From: Rachicladosporium sp. CCFEE 5018
Lineage: Eukaryota > Ascomycota > Dothideomycetes > Cladosporiales > Cladosporiaceae
Reading direction: 5' to 3'
DNA length: 64,000 nucleotides
Assembly: GCA_002077045.2 (NCBI GenBank)
Contig: KZ111163.1
Location: 247,880 to 311,879, forward strand
Part shown: positions 52,920 through 63,805 of the stretch, one piece after another
Numbering within the stretch: the stretch's first letter is position 1
Layout of the letters: every line of letters starts with the position of its first letter
The notes under the pieces: model-generated
The model's database searches: none
Told to the model about the DNA's origin: nothing
What the model saw: only the letters and a program-made list of their open reading frames with translations
Made by a program: the position numbers and the translations under genes

Positions 52920-54500
52920 TCAGCTCGCCTCCTTCATCCTCCCACAAACACTACACGTCCACCACTTATGCTCCATGAAAGTCCCACACCTGCACTTCCA
53001 TCCAATCCCTTGCACCGGTCTGGCTACCGTAGGCAACACCGTAGCGGACATCCCATTCGCACTCCCTCCAGTGACAGTAGTTTTCCGCTTCAGCTTGGGA
53101 GGCGCGCTACTTCGCTCTACACCACAAGCGTCGCAGGCGAGGAATTGCACGGGGTTGATGCAGGTGCAGATCTCGCAGGTCCATTCATCTGGGTTGAACG
53201 GCTCGGAGATATCGAGGTTTGTGATGCTGGAGTTCCGCTGGGGTTCGAGAGGTTGGGCTCGAGGAGGGGTGATAGCTGGTGAGTTGGAGGTCAGGGCTGA
53301 GAGTGGTTGTGTGAGCGGCGATACGGGGCTGAAAAGGGGTATGGGTGGTTCGTCGTCAGGACCGAGAGGTTGCGGATCGATGCGGCGTGAAGAACGAGGA
53401 CTGATGGGCGATATGAGGCATTCTGGTGGCAGGCCCTGTGGATCGCTGTCTGGTGCGTCTCGACTCGCGCGTGTGCTCTCCTCCATCGCCCACTTTAATT
53501 GCTCGTCTTCAGTCGGCATGCTTGGCTGCGAGTTATTGGCCGCCGAAGTTTGCGGCTTGACAGGCTCATACAGACCTCGATCTTCGCTCCACGCCAGCCC
53601 ACCGTTAGTAGGCGCAGAATTGAACGTGCCCTTCAATTTGCCCTCTTCTTCCTCCTCCATCAAGTCATAGATTGCCTGAGCGATAGCCCTATCATTTGCA
53701 TCGTCCTCCTCAGCCTTCGTCTTGAAGCTCCCCTTCTCGCTCTGCAACGAAAGCTGCCCTGCATCCTTCCTCCCCGAAGCACAGCCCCGATTGATCGTAC
53801 TCCGCATCAACGTCTGCCCAGCAATGACCTCTCGTGCATCCACGCCCTGAGTGAGCGGCGCACCTCCCAGTCGTCTCCCAGAGCCTGCGCTAAGTGAACT
53901 TTGCTTCTTCCGCTTTTCAGCACTGACTTGCGCGAGCCGTCGCATCTCATGCAGCGGTGGCGCGCGATAGCCTGTGCCTCCGACCTTCCGGCCAGCACCG
54001 AGGAAGCCTTCGCCAGTGTAGCCTTTGCGGACGAGCGTCTCATGCTCGTCTCGTAGCTCGTCCCACAGTCGGTGGAAATTGCTATCGTGTTCACCCCAGA
54101 TGATATGCGAAAGTTCATGCAACATTGTGTCGACAACCTGCTCGAGCGGCAGGAACAGGTCCGGGTTGTTGTGATAACGCAGTCGGATGCAGATCTTATA
54201 GCCCTTGTTCACGTTCAGCCCGAGCAAATTCTGCTCGGCGGGCAAGAATTCAGCGAGAATCTGTACGCGCCAGCCGCGCTTAGACATGATCGGCTTCACT
54301 GTCGATGCAATCTTCCGGAGCATGGTGAGAGCTGCATCACCACGCTCTAGGCCGGACAGATGCTCGTATGTGTCGAACAGAGGCTCATGCTCCTTGAGGG
54401 ATGTGGCGAAACTGCGTTGGACGCCATTTGGGCCGCCATCACGCGCGGTGCGATTACGACCAGTGTGTTGAGGGCCGCCGTAGTCTGCCATCGTCTCCAA
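52920..54500 (-). CDS. WSS1: Wss1/SPRTN-like DNA-protein crosslink protease (copy 2, complete)
   Basis: DNA-dependent metalloprotease that degrades proteins trapped on DNA and works with Cdc48. Single exon, 526 residues; start at 54500 or the in-frame ATG at 54491. The WLM domain covers about residues 35-190, with zinc ligands His128, His132 and His138 and catalytic Glu129 in HELSHIIWGEH. SAGSGRRLGG near residue 210 resembles an SHP box for Cdc48 binding. A RanBP2-type zinc finger (WTCEICTCINPVQFLACDAC) and a second CxC...CxxC segment lie at the C-terminus, where yeast Wss1 has SUMO-interacting motifs instead; the fingers may bind ubiquitin or DNA. Residues from 53580 to 54281 are almost identical to copy 1. 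Confidence 0.9.
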   Translation of the reverse strand: METMADYGGPQHTGRNRTARDGGPNGVQRSFATSLKEHEPLFDTYEHLSGLERGDAALTMLRKIASTVKPIMSKRGWRVQILAEFLPAEQNLLGLNVNKGYKICIRLRYHNNPDLFLPLEQVVDTMLHELSHIIWGEHDSNFHRLWDELRDEHETLVRKGYTGEGFLGAGRKVGGTGYRAPPLHEMRRLAQVSAEKRKKQSSLSAGSGRRLGGAPLTQGVDAREVIAGQTLMRSTINRGCASGRKDAGQLSLQSEKGSFKTKAEEDDANDRAIAQAIYDLMEEEEEGKLKGTFNSAPTNGGLAWSEDRGLYEPVKPQTSAANNSQPSMPTEDEQLKWAMEESTRASRDAPDSDPQGLPPECLISPISPRSSRRIDPQPLGPDDEPPIPLFSPVSPLTQPLSALTSNSPAITPPRAQPLEPQRNSSITNLDISEPFNPDEWTCEICTCINPVQFLACDACGVERSSAPPKLKRKTTVTGGSANGMSATVLPTVARPVQGIGWKCRCGTFMEHKWWTCSVCGRMKEAS

Positions 54501-55069
54501 TGGTCTATCGCTTCAGCACAGAGCAGGATTTGGCCGGGTAGGCCTTGTTCCGGTATCTCAGATAGTCCAGTCTAAGGTGCTTAAGGTGCGGCTTGCACAG
54601 CTCGCCTTGCGATAGTCGTATTGAAGTGCTAAAGGTTTTCTCAGACTGAAGTAGGGAAGTCCAGTCGCGCAAACATGGGATGATTGTAAAGTGAAGTCGT
54701 GAAGCCGTGGCAAAGAAACAGAAAGAGCGAACCACGTAAGCCGCAGTTGCCTCAACTGAGGAACCACACATACCTCACCTCATCCCGTGAGGAGGACTAC
54801 ACACTGCTGATCATCGCGGAGGATGTGTCGAGATAGGCTCTCCAGCCGCTCATATGTCTCATGTGTGCGTCTAGTGCGGGAAGATGGGCAGTGCGAACAG
54901 AGGATGGAGATGAGATGGACGCTTGGACCATGTTGGTGGCTTTTTGAAGATGTGAGGAAATGTGTGTATGTCTAGGCCTGATTGTATCATGCACATCCTC
55001 AATACTTCACGTGCAGCCATAGCGCTCGCTGAACCTCCATCATCCCGACAGGACTCATCACCACGTCCC
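54501..55069. other. Intergenic, about 570 bp
   Basis: Promoter of WSS1 and 3' region of the ribosome recycling factor. Short minus-strand ORFs show no family. Confidence 0.5.
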
Positions 55070-56019
55070 TCACCCACTGTCGAACACCTTCCTCGCCCCA
55101 TCCACAACCCTCTTCACCTCGGCAGCTCCCTTCTCAACGACCTTCTCCATCAACCCCCCCGCCTTCTTCAGATCATCTGGCCTCACGCTCTTCGCTAGCT
55201 GTAACGCCCTCAGCTTCTTTTGCTGCTTTCCCCTCGCATCCCTGACAGCCGTGGATGCTTTCTCTCCAGCTTTCGTAGCTTCCGCTAGTGTTGCACGGCG
55301 GGAGTCAGCGGTGGGCGGCGGGATGCTGAGGAGGAGCAGAAGGGGGTTGGAGCCGGTGGGATCGGGTTGCGGGGTGAGGGAGAGGGTGGAGCTGGAAATT
55401 GCGGTGGAGACGGGTTTAAGGTGCTAGATTGAACATTAGTCGGCTAGATCATGCCGTGCTCATTGTAAGAGCGACTCACATCGCTCTCCCCAACTATGAC
55501 CTGCACAGTCCTTCCCTTGGGTATGACTTGCGCCACATCACTCAGCTTCACCGTCTGATTACTACCCTTCTGTGGCTGGACCCGCAGGTTCTCGACGACC
55601 TCTGGGTTGAAGCGGCCGCCAGCTCGGAGCTTCGAGAGATCGGTCTTCAGTCTTTCGATCGACGATGCAATGTCTGCTTCCAGGGTGGTGAAGTCGTAGG
55701 GGTCCTCTTCAGCCGAGACTGAGCTCTTTGGGTTGGCTTGCTTTGCTTCTTGCGATGGCTTCCCGCCGCTCTTCTTCTGCCATTGCGGAGACGTCGAGAA
55801 TGAGCGTTGGAGGGCCACGCGACCGTATACTGAGGTCCTACTGAACCGCAATGATCGGCTAGCTAGGTGTTGCTGTCGCGTAGTCCATTGTTTTCTTGCA
55901 TAGCCCCGAGTAAGGCTTGATAATTCGGAGTCACGGCATGGTGTTCTGGTCGTCGTGCGCAATGCTGTCAGTACATTATCTGCCACACGTGGGCGACTCG
56001 ATGAATGTGAAAGTCGCAT
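55070..56019 (-). CDS. RRF1: Mitochondrial ribosome recycling factor
   Basis: Splits mitochondrial ribosomes after termination. Exons 56019-55480 and 55423-55070 give 297 residues. The ATG at 56019 starts an Arg/Ser-rich presequence (residues 1-95) ending near RSFSTSPQWQKK. The RRF fold starts at IERLKTDLSKLRAGGRF and includes VVENLRVQ and VKLSDVAQVIPKGRTVQVIVGES. The 56-bp intron joins GESD to HLKPVSTAISSSTLSL; without splicing the second half is lost. The C-terminal helix has KAGGLMEKVVEKGAAEVKR. Length and domain order are as expected for a fungal mitochondrial protein. Confidence 0.88.
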
Positions 56020-56615
56020 TGTTGAAAGGACAGCATCTTGTCCCACAGTTCCGTCAAGCTAGCTTCACGTCCGACGCGGGAGTGGACTTGGCCGGCATCC
56101 GGTATGAAGGGCTTCAAACCATTGGGTTTCTTCGATCATGTCACTGATATGTTTGACGGCCATCCCTGCCCAGTTCGACGGCCAGAGTGCGTGTGTGAAC
56201 CGATAGACGTTGAGTTCATCATCGAAGGCCTTCTGATGTTCAGTGTCAACCAATGCTCTCCAGACCCAGGCTGCTGGTGACCTCCGCAATCGGCGGCATG
56301 GGAAGCTCTGCCATGCAGCAAGCAACAATTTTTTTCTGACCATCACATGCGCGCGCACGCGTGCTGCCGACGATACGGCGAAATGAAATAGTACATAGCA
56401 AATCTTCTTGACTTACCTATCTGCCACGCTACCTTGACCTCACTTTTCGTCGCGTATACCCATTTGTCGCGTGCCTTTTCCTTATCGCGAAGCTTGGGCC
56501 TCGCTGGTCAAAAGATTGTCGCTGAAGGGCGGTGACTCAATCGCTTGAGACACTTACACTTTAAAGTACTGAGCACGACGACAAGTGTGTAGGGGAGTGG
56601 TGTGTCACTACCATC
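56020..56615. other. Divergent promoter, RRF1 / CPA2
   Basis: About 600 bp, including the Gcn4-type site listed separately. No upstream ORF of arginine-attenuator type was recognised. Confidence 0.5.
56533..56539 (+). promoter_or_regulatory. Gcn4/CPC1 site TGACTCA ahead of CPA2
   Basis: A perfect TGACTCA lies 77 bp before the CPA2 ATG. This is the consensus of the general amino-acid control activator (Gcn4, CPC1, CpcA), and arginine genes are classic targets. The motif is seen; binding is inferred. Confidence 0.65.
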
Positions 56616-59600
56616 ATGGCGCTCAGCAGTCGTCTAGCTCGTCAATTGCAGCATGAGCTATCGCAGCCGCTTCGCCAGACGCTCCCTCGTATAGCTCGAC
56701 GAACGTTTGTCTCGCAACCACTGCGCCAGGGCAAGGCAGCTCAGCGTACGCCTCGAAATGTCCGACCTTTCAGCAAGTCGACGAGGCAGCTCGCCAGCCA
56801 AGCAGCCGTCGCGCCAAACGCCAAAGCCTACCTCGAATCAGGAGCCATAGCCGGCGCACAGAATCTCGTGGACGTCAAGAAAGTCCTCGTTATAGGCTCT
56901 GGAGGATTGTCAATCGGCCAAGCAGGCGAATTCGACTATTCCGGCTCGCAGGCCCTTAAAGCTCTCAAGGAAGCTGGTGTCCGATCAGTCCTAATCAATC
57001 CTAACATCGCAACTATCCAAACCGCACATGTCCTCGCAGACGAGGTCTACTACCTGCCAGTCACGCCCGAGTATGTCACCTATGTCATCGAGAAGGAGCG
57101 ACCGGATGGCATCTTCCTGTCCTTCGGTGGACAGACCGCCCTGAACTTGGGCGTGAAGATGGACAAGATGGGCATCTTTGAGCGGTATGGGGTGAAAGTG
57201 CTGGGGACGAGTGTGCGGACGCTTGAGGTCAGCGAGGATCGAGACCTGTTCGCGAAGGCGCTGAAGGAGATCAACATCCCGATTGCTGAGAGCATTGCGG
57301 TGAACACGATCGATGAGGCGCTGCAGGCTGCTGAGACAGTGGGATACCCGATTATCGTGCGAGCTGCGTACGCGCTGGGAGGGCTAGGGAGTGGATTCGC
57401 GGACAATGCTGAAGAGCTCAGGAACTTAGCTGCGCGATCCTTGACCCTCTCGCCGCAGATCCTGGTGGAGAAATCACTCAAGGGCTGGAAAGAGGCTGAA
57501 TACGAGGTTGTGCGCGACGCAGCGGACAACTGCATCACAGTCTGCAACATGGAGAACTTTGACCCGCTCGGTGTTCACACGGGCGACAGCATCGTCGTGT
57601 CTCCCTCGCAAACCTTCAGTGACGAAGAGTACCACATGCTCCGCACAGCAGCCATCAAGATCGTCCGCCACCTCGGCGTCGTTGGCGAATGCAATGTGCA
57701 ATACGCCCTTCAACCTGACGGCCTCGACTACCGCGTAATCGAAGTCAACGCCCGTCTGTCCCGCTCCTCAGCTCTAGCCTCGAAAGCAACCGGCTATCCT
57801 CTCGCCTACACCGCCGCGAAGATCGGGCTTGGTCACACCTTGCCTGAGCTGCCCAACGCCGTCACCCGGACTACGACCGCAAACTTCGAGCCCTCGTTAG
57901 ACTACATCGTCACGAAGATCCCCCGCTGGGACCTTGCCAAATTCCAGAATGTAAATCGCAGTATCGGCTCCTCAATGAAATCCATCGGTGAAGTAATGGC
58001 CATCGGCAGCACCTTCGAGGAGTCCTTCCAAAAAGCCATCCGACAAGTCGATCCCAAATTTCACGGCCTACAAGGAGACCACTTCGACGACCTAGACGAC
58101 GTGCTCAAGAACCCCACCGATCGTCGCTGGCTCGCTGTCGGGCAGGCAATGCTACACGAAGGCTACTCTGTCGATCGCGTACACGAGCTCAGCAAAATCG
58201 ACAAGTGGTTCCTGTACAAGATCCAGAACATCGTGGACTGCACGCACGAACTTGAAGACATCGGCAGCTTGTACGGCGTCAAGAAAGAGCTCATGCACAC
58301 CGCCAAAAAACTCGGGTTCTCCGACCGCCAGATCGCCAAGGCTGTGAACAGCACCGAAGACGATGTCCGCGCGAGGCGAAAGAACTTCGGCATCAAGCCT
58401 TGGGTCAAGAAGATCGACACGCTTGCGGCGGAGTTTCCGGCGGATACGAATTATCTTTACACGACTTATAACGCCAGCACGCACGATGTGAAGTTCGATG
58501 ATCATGGGATTGTTGTTCTGGGATCTGGGGTGTACAGGATTGGAAGCAGTGTGGAGTTTGATTGGTGTGCTGTTAATGCTACGTTGAGTTTGAAGGAATT
58601 GGGCAAGAGGACTGTGATGATTAATGTAAGTCTCCCTACAACCCCGGCTGGAGTAGATGGTTCTCTCGGTGGGTCACGAGAGGTGGCTGCGCTGCTTTCA
58701 CGAGCGTCGCTGCAGTGGATGCGGCATGACCCTCTCTTCTGAGAGACGAAGTCTTGCTGCATCGATGCATGCGTCTCTCCGTGAATGCAGTCACGGTGGT
58801 TGCTGTTGCGGTGCGCATGAAAGACCCGCTACCACCATTGAGTAGGCCACCGAGAGACCGCCTATGAGAGAATCATTTCCTGCATGGACGTATAGCTGAC
58901 TCCCCCAATGTACAACCCCGAGACGTACAGCACAGATTTCGACGTCGCCGACCGCCTTTACTTCGAAGAGCTCAGCTACGAGCGTGTGATGGACATCTAC
59001 GAGCTTGAATCCGCTTCCGGCGTAGTAGTGTCCGTAGGTGGTCAGCTTCCTCAGAACATCGCCCTCCGCCTACAAGAGACCGGCAAAGCTCGCGTCCTGG
59101 GCACAGATCCCAAGGACATCGACAAAGCCGAGGATCGACAGCAGTTCTCGCAGATTCTCGACTCGATAGGCGTAGACCAGCCAGCCTGGAAGGAGCTCAC
59201 TTCTCTCTCGGCCGCGAAGGAGTTCGCTGACAGCGTTGGCTACCCTGTTCTTGTCCGACCATCCTACGTCCTCTCTGGAGCCGCCATGACAGTAATCTGG
59301 AGCGAAGATCAGCTTGCCGAGAAGCTCACAGCAGCATCCAACGTCTCCCCCGACCACCCCGTAGTCATCACCCAGTTCATCCAAGGCGCGCTCGAAATCG
59401 ACGTAGACGCCGTAGCCCACAACGGCAAACTCCTTGTCCACGCCGTGAGCGAGCACGTCGAGAATGCAGGCGTGCACTCCGGCGACGCCTCCCTCGTCCT
59501 GCCTCCCGCCAAGCTTCCAAAAGACACAATCGAGCGCGTGAAGACTATCGCCGAGAAAGTCGCCAAAGCCTGGTCCATCACCGGCCCCTTCAACATGCAG

Positions 59601-60460
59601 ATCATCAACGCGCCTGCCACAACAGAAGGTGGGGAGTCCGCGCTCAAGGTCATCGAATGCAATCTCCGCGCCTCCCGATCCTTCCCCTTCGTCTCCAAAG
59701 TCCTAGGAACGAACTTCATCGATGTCGCTACGAAAGCTCTCCTCGATAAGAACGTCCCCGAGCCCGTCGATCTGATGGCAGTAGAGCGCGACTACCTAGC
59801 CGTCAAAGTCCCGCAATTCGCTTGGACTCGCTTAGCTGGCGCTGACCCATACTTGGGCGTGGAGATGAGCAGTACGGGCGAGATGGCGTGTTTCGGTAAG
59901 AATCTCGTGGAGGCTTACTGGACCGCTGTGCAGAGTACGATGAATTTCCGCTTGCCGGAGCCGGGTGAGGGACTGCTGTTTGGTGGCGATACCGAGACGG
60001 CGGATCTGGCGAGGGTTGTTGATTACCTCAATCCGCTGGGGTATAAGCTCTTCGCGGCCAATGAGGCAGTGAAGCAACATCTTGAGGCTGGATCTAAGGA
60101 CGGGAGTGTGAAGGTGGAGGTCATCGAGTTCCCTACGACTGACAAGAGGGCGCTGAGAGAGGTCTTTGAGAAGTACGATATCCGCGGCGTATTCAACCTT
60201 GCCAAGAGGCGGGCGAGCAGCATGGTGGATGAGGACTACGTTATGAGGCGAAATGCGGTGGACTTTGGGGTGCCGTTGTTCATGGAGCCGAGGGTGAGTT
60301 CGACCTACAAGTGTAGTAAGACGTGAAGACTGATGACTGACGTGTTGTACAGACTGCTGTCCTCTTCGCACAATGCATGAGCGAGAAGCTACCCAAGAAG
60401 GAGGGGATCCCGTCTGAGGTCAGAAGGTGGAGTGACTTTATTGGAGGGAAGCCGTTGTGA
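56616..60460 (+). CDS. CPA2: Carbamoyl-phosphate synthase, arginine-specific large subunit (mitochondrial)
   Basis: Makes carbamoyl phosphate for arginine from bicarbonate, ATP and glutamine-derived ammonia, with a separate small subunit. Exons 56616-58625, about 58896-60293 (or from 58911) and 60353-60460 give 1166-1171 residues. The first ~80 residues form an Arg/Ser-rich presequence. Two ATP-grasp halves follow, each with a pre-ATP-grasp fold (KVLVIGSGGLSIGQAGEFDYSG; then IVVLGSGVYRIGSSVEFDWC). Substrate loops include LSFGGQTALNLG and VSVGGQLPQNIAL. The C-terminal MGS-like regulatory domain is present. No glutaminase or ATCase domain is fused, so it is not the pyrimidine enzyme. The join at the first intron is odd: conserved MINYNPET would require a TG acceptor. 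Confidence 0.95.
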
Positions 60461-60856
60461 AGTGGCGAAGACTTCCTTCGATGCATCCATCACGAACACA
60501 AGCGAGAGTCCTGCGATTCCAGCGAGCGCTCAAGGGTTGACGTGCGTGAGCTTGTATCGCCAAGCGGCAGTGAGACGGATCACCTGGACCGCTCCTCCTC
60601 CGCGTATCGCGTAGGACTGCACTGAGGCATAAGACGAAAGACTGAGAGCGTCGCAAGATTGTTGAGACGTAGGTACTGCGATTCTGGCGCTCTAGGCGCT
60701 GTCGCCGCGAAAAGTGGGCGGTGAGGGTATAGAACGATACGCACCTAGTCTTCAGTGTTTCGTCTTGTGCCTCTGGAGCCATTTCATGCGGATAGGTGAG
60801 CCAGGTCATCTCTCGTACGCTACAGCATCTACTTAGCGTTGAGCAGCTAAGTTTAA
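60461..60856. other. Intergenic between convergent genes
   Basis: About 395 bp between two 3' ends; the minus-strand ORF 60890-60438 overlaps both ends and has no recognisable protein. Confidence 0.5.
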
Positions 60857-61779
60857 CTACAGTAGCGAAAACAAAAAGGTGAGAAGCCATGCCATAACGC
60901 CACTGCCCAGTCCGGTGCCCATTCCACTGGCTGCAGCAGCAGACGTCGAGCTCGCAGCAGCAGCAGATGCGCTACTGGCCATCATCGCAGTCGTGGCAGT
61001 CGCAGCAGTAGCCGAGCTCGCACTTGCACCCGCCTCACTGATCATCGCAGTCGCCCTACTTGAAGGTGTGACGAGAGTCGGTGTAGCTACCGGTTCGCCC
61101 AACGCCCCAGTCGGAGTCGACAATGATGCACTGAGTGCTGTGCTAGAAGCTGACGCAGCGGCTGCACTTGTCGTTGTAGTGGCGCTGCTGGATAAGGGCT
61201 CTGTGAGGGGCGAGCCGGATGGGGTCAGGGGCACGATGTCTGGATTCGTTAGTCGAAGAGTCTTGAGGTTGGAGAGGTGTATAGCTGATCCTTACGTCCA
61301 CTCGACACGCTCTGCACGATAGTAAATGGACCCGTGCCTAACGTCGTCTGCCAGCACGCGAGGTAAGAGTACGCTTGTGGCAGATACTGCGCCAGCGTTG
61401 CGGGCACGAGGACTGCAGTATTGCACGTCAACTCCGGACTGACATCGCAGGGCACGGAAGCGCCGGATATGCCGCCATAGAGAGTGTTGCCGGCGCAGTT
61501 TTCATAGAAGTTGCATGGTGCGTTTGGCTTGCAGCACTGCACGTATAGGTCGGAGGTAGCGAGGGTTTCGGGGTAGTCGCAGTTGCGGGATTCATCTGTT
61601 GATATTGTTAGTAGGAGTAGCATCGAGCTTACGTGGTAAAAGCTATTACAGCCTGAGGGACCGCTGATATAGCCTACGAAGGCTGGGTCGTTTTGCCGAG
61701 GAAGGAGTCGTGCTGCTGCTGTTATCTGAGCAGTGACTTGCAATGGCAAAGACAGTAAAGCCAGCTCGAGGAATTGCAT
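60857..61779 (-). CDS. Secreted, probably GPI-anchored Cys-containing wall protein
   Basis: No enzymatic family recognised. Exons 61779-61650, 61595-61296 and 61239-60857 give 270 residues. A signal peptide (LALLSLPLQVTAQ) leads into a short Cys-containing domain (CDYPETLATSDLYVQCC, NFYENCAGNTLYGG, CDVSPELTCNT) with paired cysteines, then an Ala/Ser/Thr-rich stalk of about 100 residues and a hydrophobic end (VMAWLLTFLFSLL) suitable for GPI-anchor exchange. The first intron (GTAATA donor, 54 bp) was preferred over a GTAAGC donor 17 bp inside it because only the former keeps frame; its branch point CTAAC is clear. The role is probably structural or adhesive. Confidence 0.72.
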
Positions 61780-62464
61780 GTTGACTTAGTTCCGAAGAAC
61801 AGTGCTGGCTTTCGGCGCACGCGCGAGCGCCCACCACTCTCATATATACAAGCCGCAAGATACGCTAGATTGCAGACTGTGCCGTGTGACCACCAACCTG
61901 ATGCGGCACAGCTGCTACAGACCATGTTGAGAGATTACGCTGCTGCTGACCGGTGTGGTCGGCTAATATTCGTAGAGTGCTTTGGTCCCAGCCGCGTGGC
62001 ACGTGTAGAGTGCGTTATTATGTGCAGAGAAGCCGTGTACCGCTCGTCACTGCTTCTCGGTCTCATGCAGCGCGGGTGGAGGAGTTCAATAACATGGGGA
62101 AGCAGCCGCAAGAGATAGATAAGCTTCCAGGCTTGCGGTGCCGGGGAAGCTTCGTACTACTGTAGGTCGTGGCCGGGGTCATCGTATCGATAAAGCTCGA
62201 TGACGCTGACCGGATGGATAATGCTCATAACGGCCGTTTGAACATTCTTTGGAGCGTTGGACCGGACTTTAAATGCAGCAATCTGGTAAAGCAGATCCGA
62301 CTTTTTCCTGACAAATGTCAATCCGCGTTCTGCCAAATCTACAAACATATATCACAGCAGGTAGGCCCACTGCTTCACTCAAGTTCACATCTCAAGTCAT
62401 ATCATCTCAGAGTCAAAGAATTGGACAACAACGCTTGCAGAAACGAACATTCGCTGCAAGCAAG
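61780..62464. other. Intergenic, divergent promoters
   Basis: About 685 bp. Small ORFs on both strands overlap each other and lack recognisable features. Confidence 0.5.
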
Positions 62465-63104
62465 ATGGCGAGGAACGACCGTTCAGCTGGTCCACCCCTC
62501 ACAAACCCTCTAAACATCCCTAAATGGTTCGCAACCCTCTCGTCGAAATATCGCAAGCATCGGCACTGACACCCTCCCCAGGCTAGAGGCTAACTCCCAT
62601 CTCCTCAAACCGCCCATCAACAATTACATAATCTACAACGACCCCATGACAGTAATGATCGTCGGCGGCCCCAACGCACGAACAGACTACCACATCAACA
62701 CAACCCCCGAATTCTTCTACCAATACAAAGGCCGCATGCTGCTCAAGACCGTCGAGCCCACCACTGGCAAGTTTCGGGACATCTACATTAACGAGGGCGA
62801 GCTCTTCCTCTTACCGGGCAACACGCCGCATAATCCGGTGCGGTTCGCGGACACGATTGGTGTTGTTATTGAGCAGCCGAGACCGGAGGGCAGTGTGGAC
62901 CGGCTGCGGTGGTATTGTCAGAGTTGTGACGCAGTGGTGCATGAGGCTAGTTTTCACTGTACGGATTTGGGAACGCAGATTAAGGAGGCTGTCAATGCTT
63001 TCAAGGAGGATGCAGAGGGCAGGAAGTGTAAGAACTGTGGCGAGACTTGTGATGTGGCGCCGAAGCCGGACGCGATGGAGAAGATGCGGACGGGTAAGAG
63101 CTGA
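62465..63104 (+). CDS. BNA1: 3-hydroxyanthranilate 3,4-dioxygenase (NAD biosynthesis)
   Basis: Cytosolic non-haem iron enzyme that opens the ring of 3-hydroxyanthranilate in the kynurenine route to NAD. Exons 62465-62526 and 62582-63104 give 194 residues. The 55-bp intron has a GTTCGC donor, weak but supported because splicing rebuilds the conserved PKWLEANSHLLKPPINN. Iron ligands are His58, Glu64 and His104 in RTDYHINTTPEFF and LPGNTPHNPVRF. The C-terminal CxxC pairs (WYCQSC, CKNCGETC) form the rubredoxin-like second metal site found in fungal and bacterial enzymes. Start at the only suitable ATG, 62465. Confidence 0.94.
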
Positions 63105-63127
63105 TGGGAGGAGTGAGGATGTATCGA

Positions 63128-63805
63128 TTATCGACTTGAGTTTGGCTGAAAGATGTCGTCTGCGTCGATACTGCCGTCTTCGACCTCATGGTGAATCCAT
63201 GCGTTCCGCCGCCTCCTGCGCGTCTCCATGTCCTGGCTAGTCTGGTCAGCTTGCAGTGGTCGTGGTACTGCATCCCAGCCTGCAAATACCGCCGCTGCGC
63301 CTTGATCGCCTTCATCATCGCCTTCATCAGTGCCACTCCCTGCAGGTGTCGGATCTGCAGATTTAATGCCACAATCGTGCGTCACCTCCCAGTCACGAAT
63401 GAACGATAAAGTGCGCTTAGCCCTGAAAGCTGTCCCTTCGTCCATGGACGCAGCATCCCGTCTGATCGCTTCTCGCGTCTGTGGACTTTGCCGGTAGCGC
63501 GCAATGATCAGAGCTGTTGCAGCTTCGCTGATGTTGACGTTGGGCGAGCTATGCAGTGTCTTAAGCGTAGAGACTGGGATGCCTTGGGAGTGCGAGTCAA
63601 CACGTGAGGGATGAGCAAGCATTCACGTGGAAGACGCACTGTTCTCGACCGTTTCCTGCTTCGCTTCGATATTGGTGTCCCAGTCGTCGGTCACCTCGGT
63701 CAATCGGAGTATATCATGGATTGCATGTCTGATGCCGTGTGCCATGAGGAAGAGGGTGATGCTTGCACCCAGCCATAGCCAGCGATCATCGATGCGGGTG
63801 GCCAT
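63128..63805 (-). CDS. Uncharacterised membrane-anchored small protein, 206 aa
   Basis: No known function recognised. Exons 63805-63640 and 63582-63128, joined through a GTGCGT donor and an AAG acceptor, give 206 residues in frame. A membrane segment near residues 8-28 (WLWLGASITLFLMAHGI) is followed by a helical region (IPVSTLKTLHSSPNVNISEAAT; TREAIRRDAASM) reminiscent of Arm/HEAT-like repeats in fungal cytosolic-regulator proteins, a weak comparison, then an acidic low-complexity tail. Its 3' end lies about 25 bp from the BNA1 stop, so the transcripts converge and probably overlap. Confidence 0.6.

Noticed and set aside
60438..60890. 150-codon minus-strand ORF downstream of CPA2
   Set aside because: Overlaps the ends of two well-supported genes, no domain or signal recognised.
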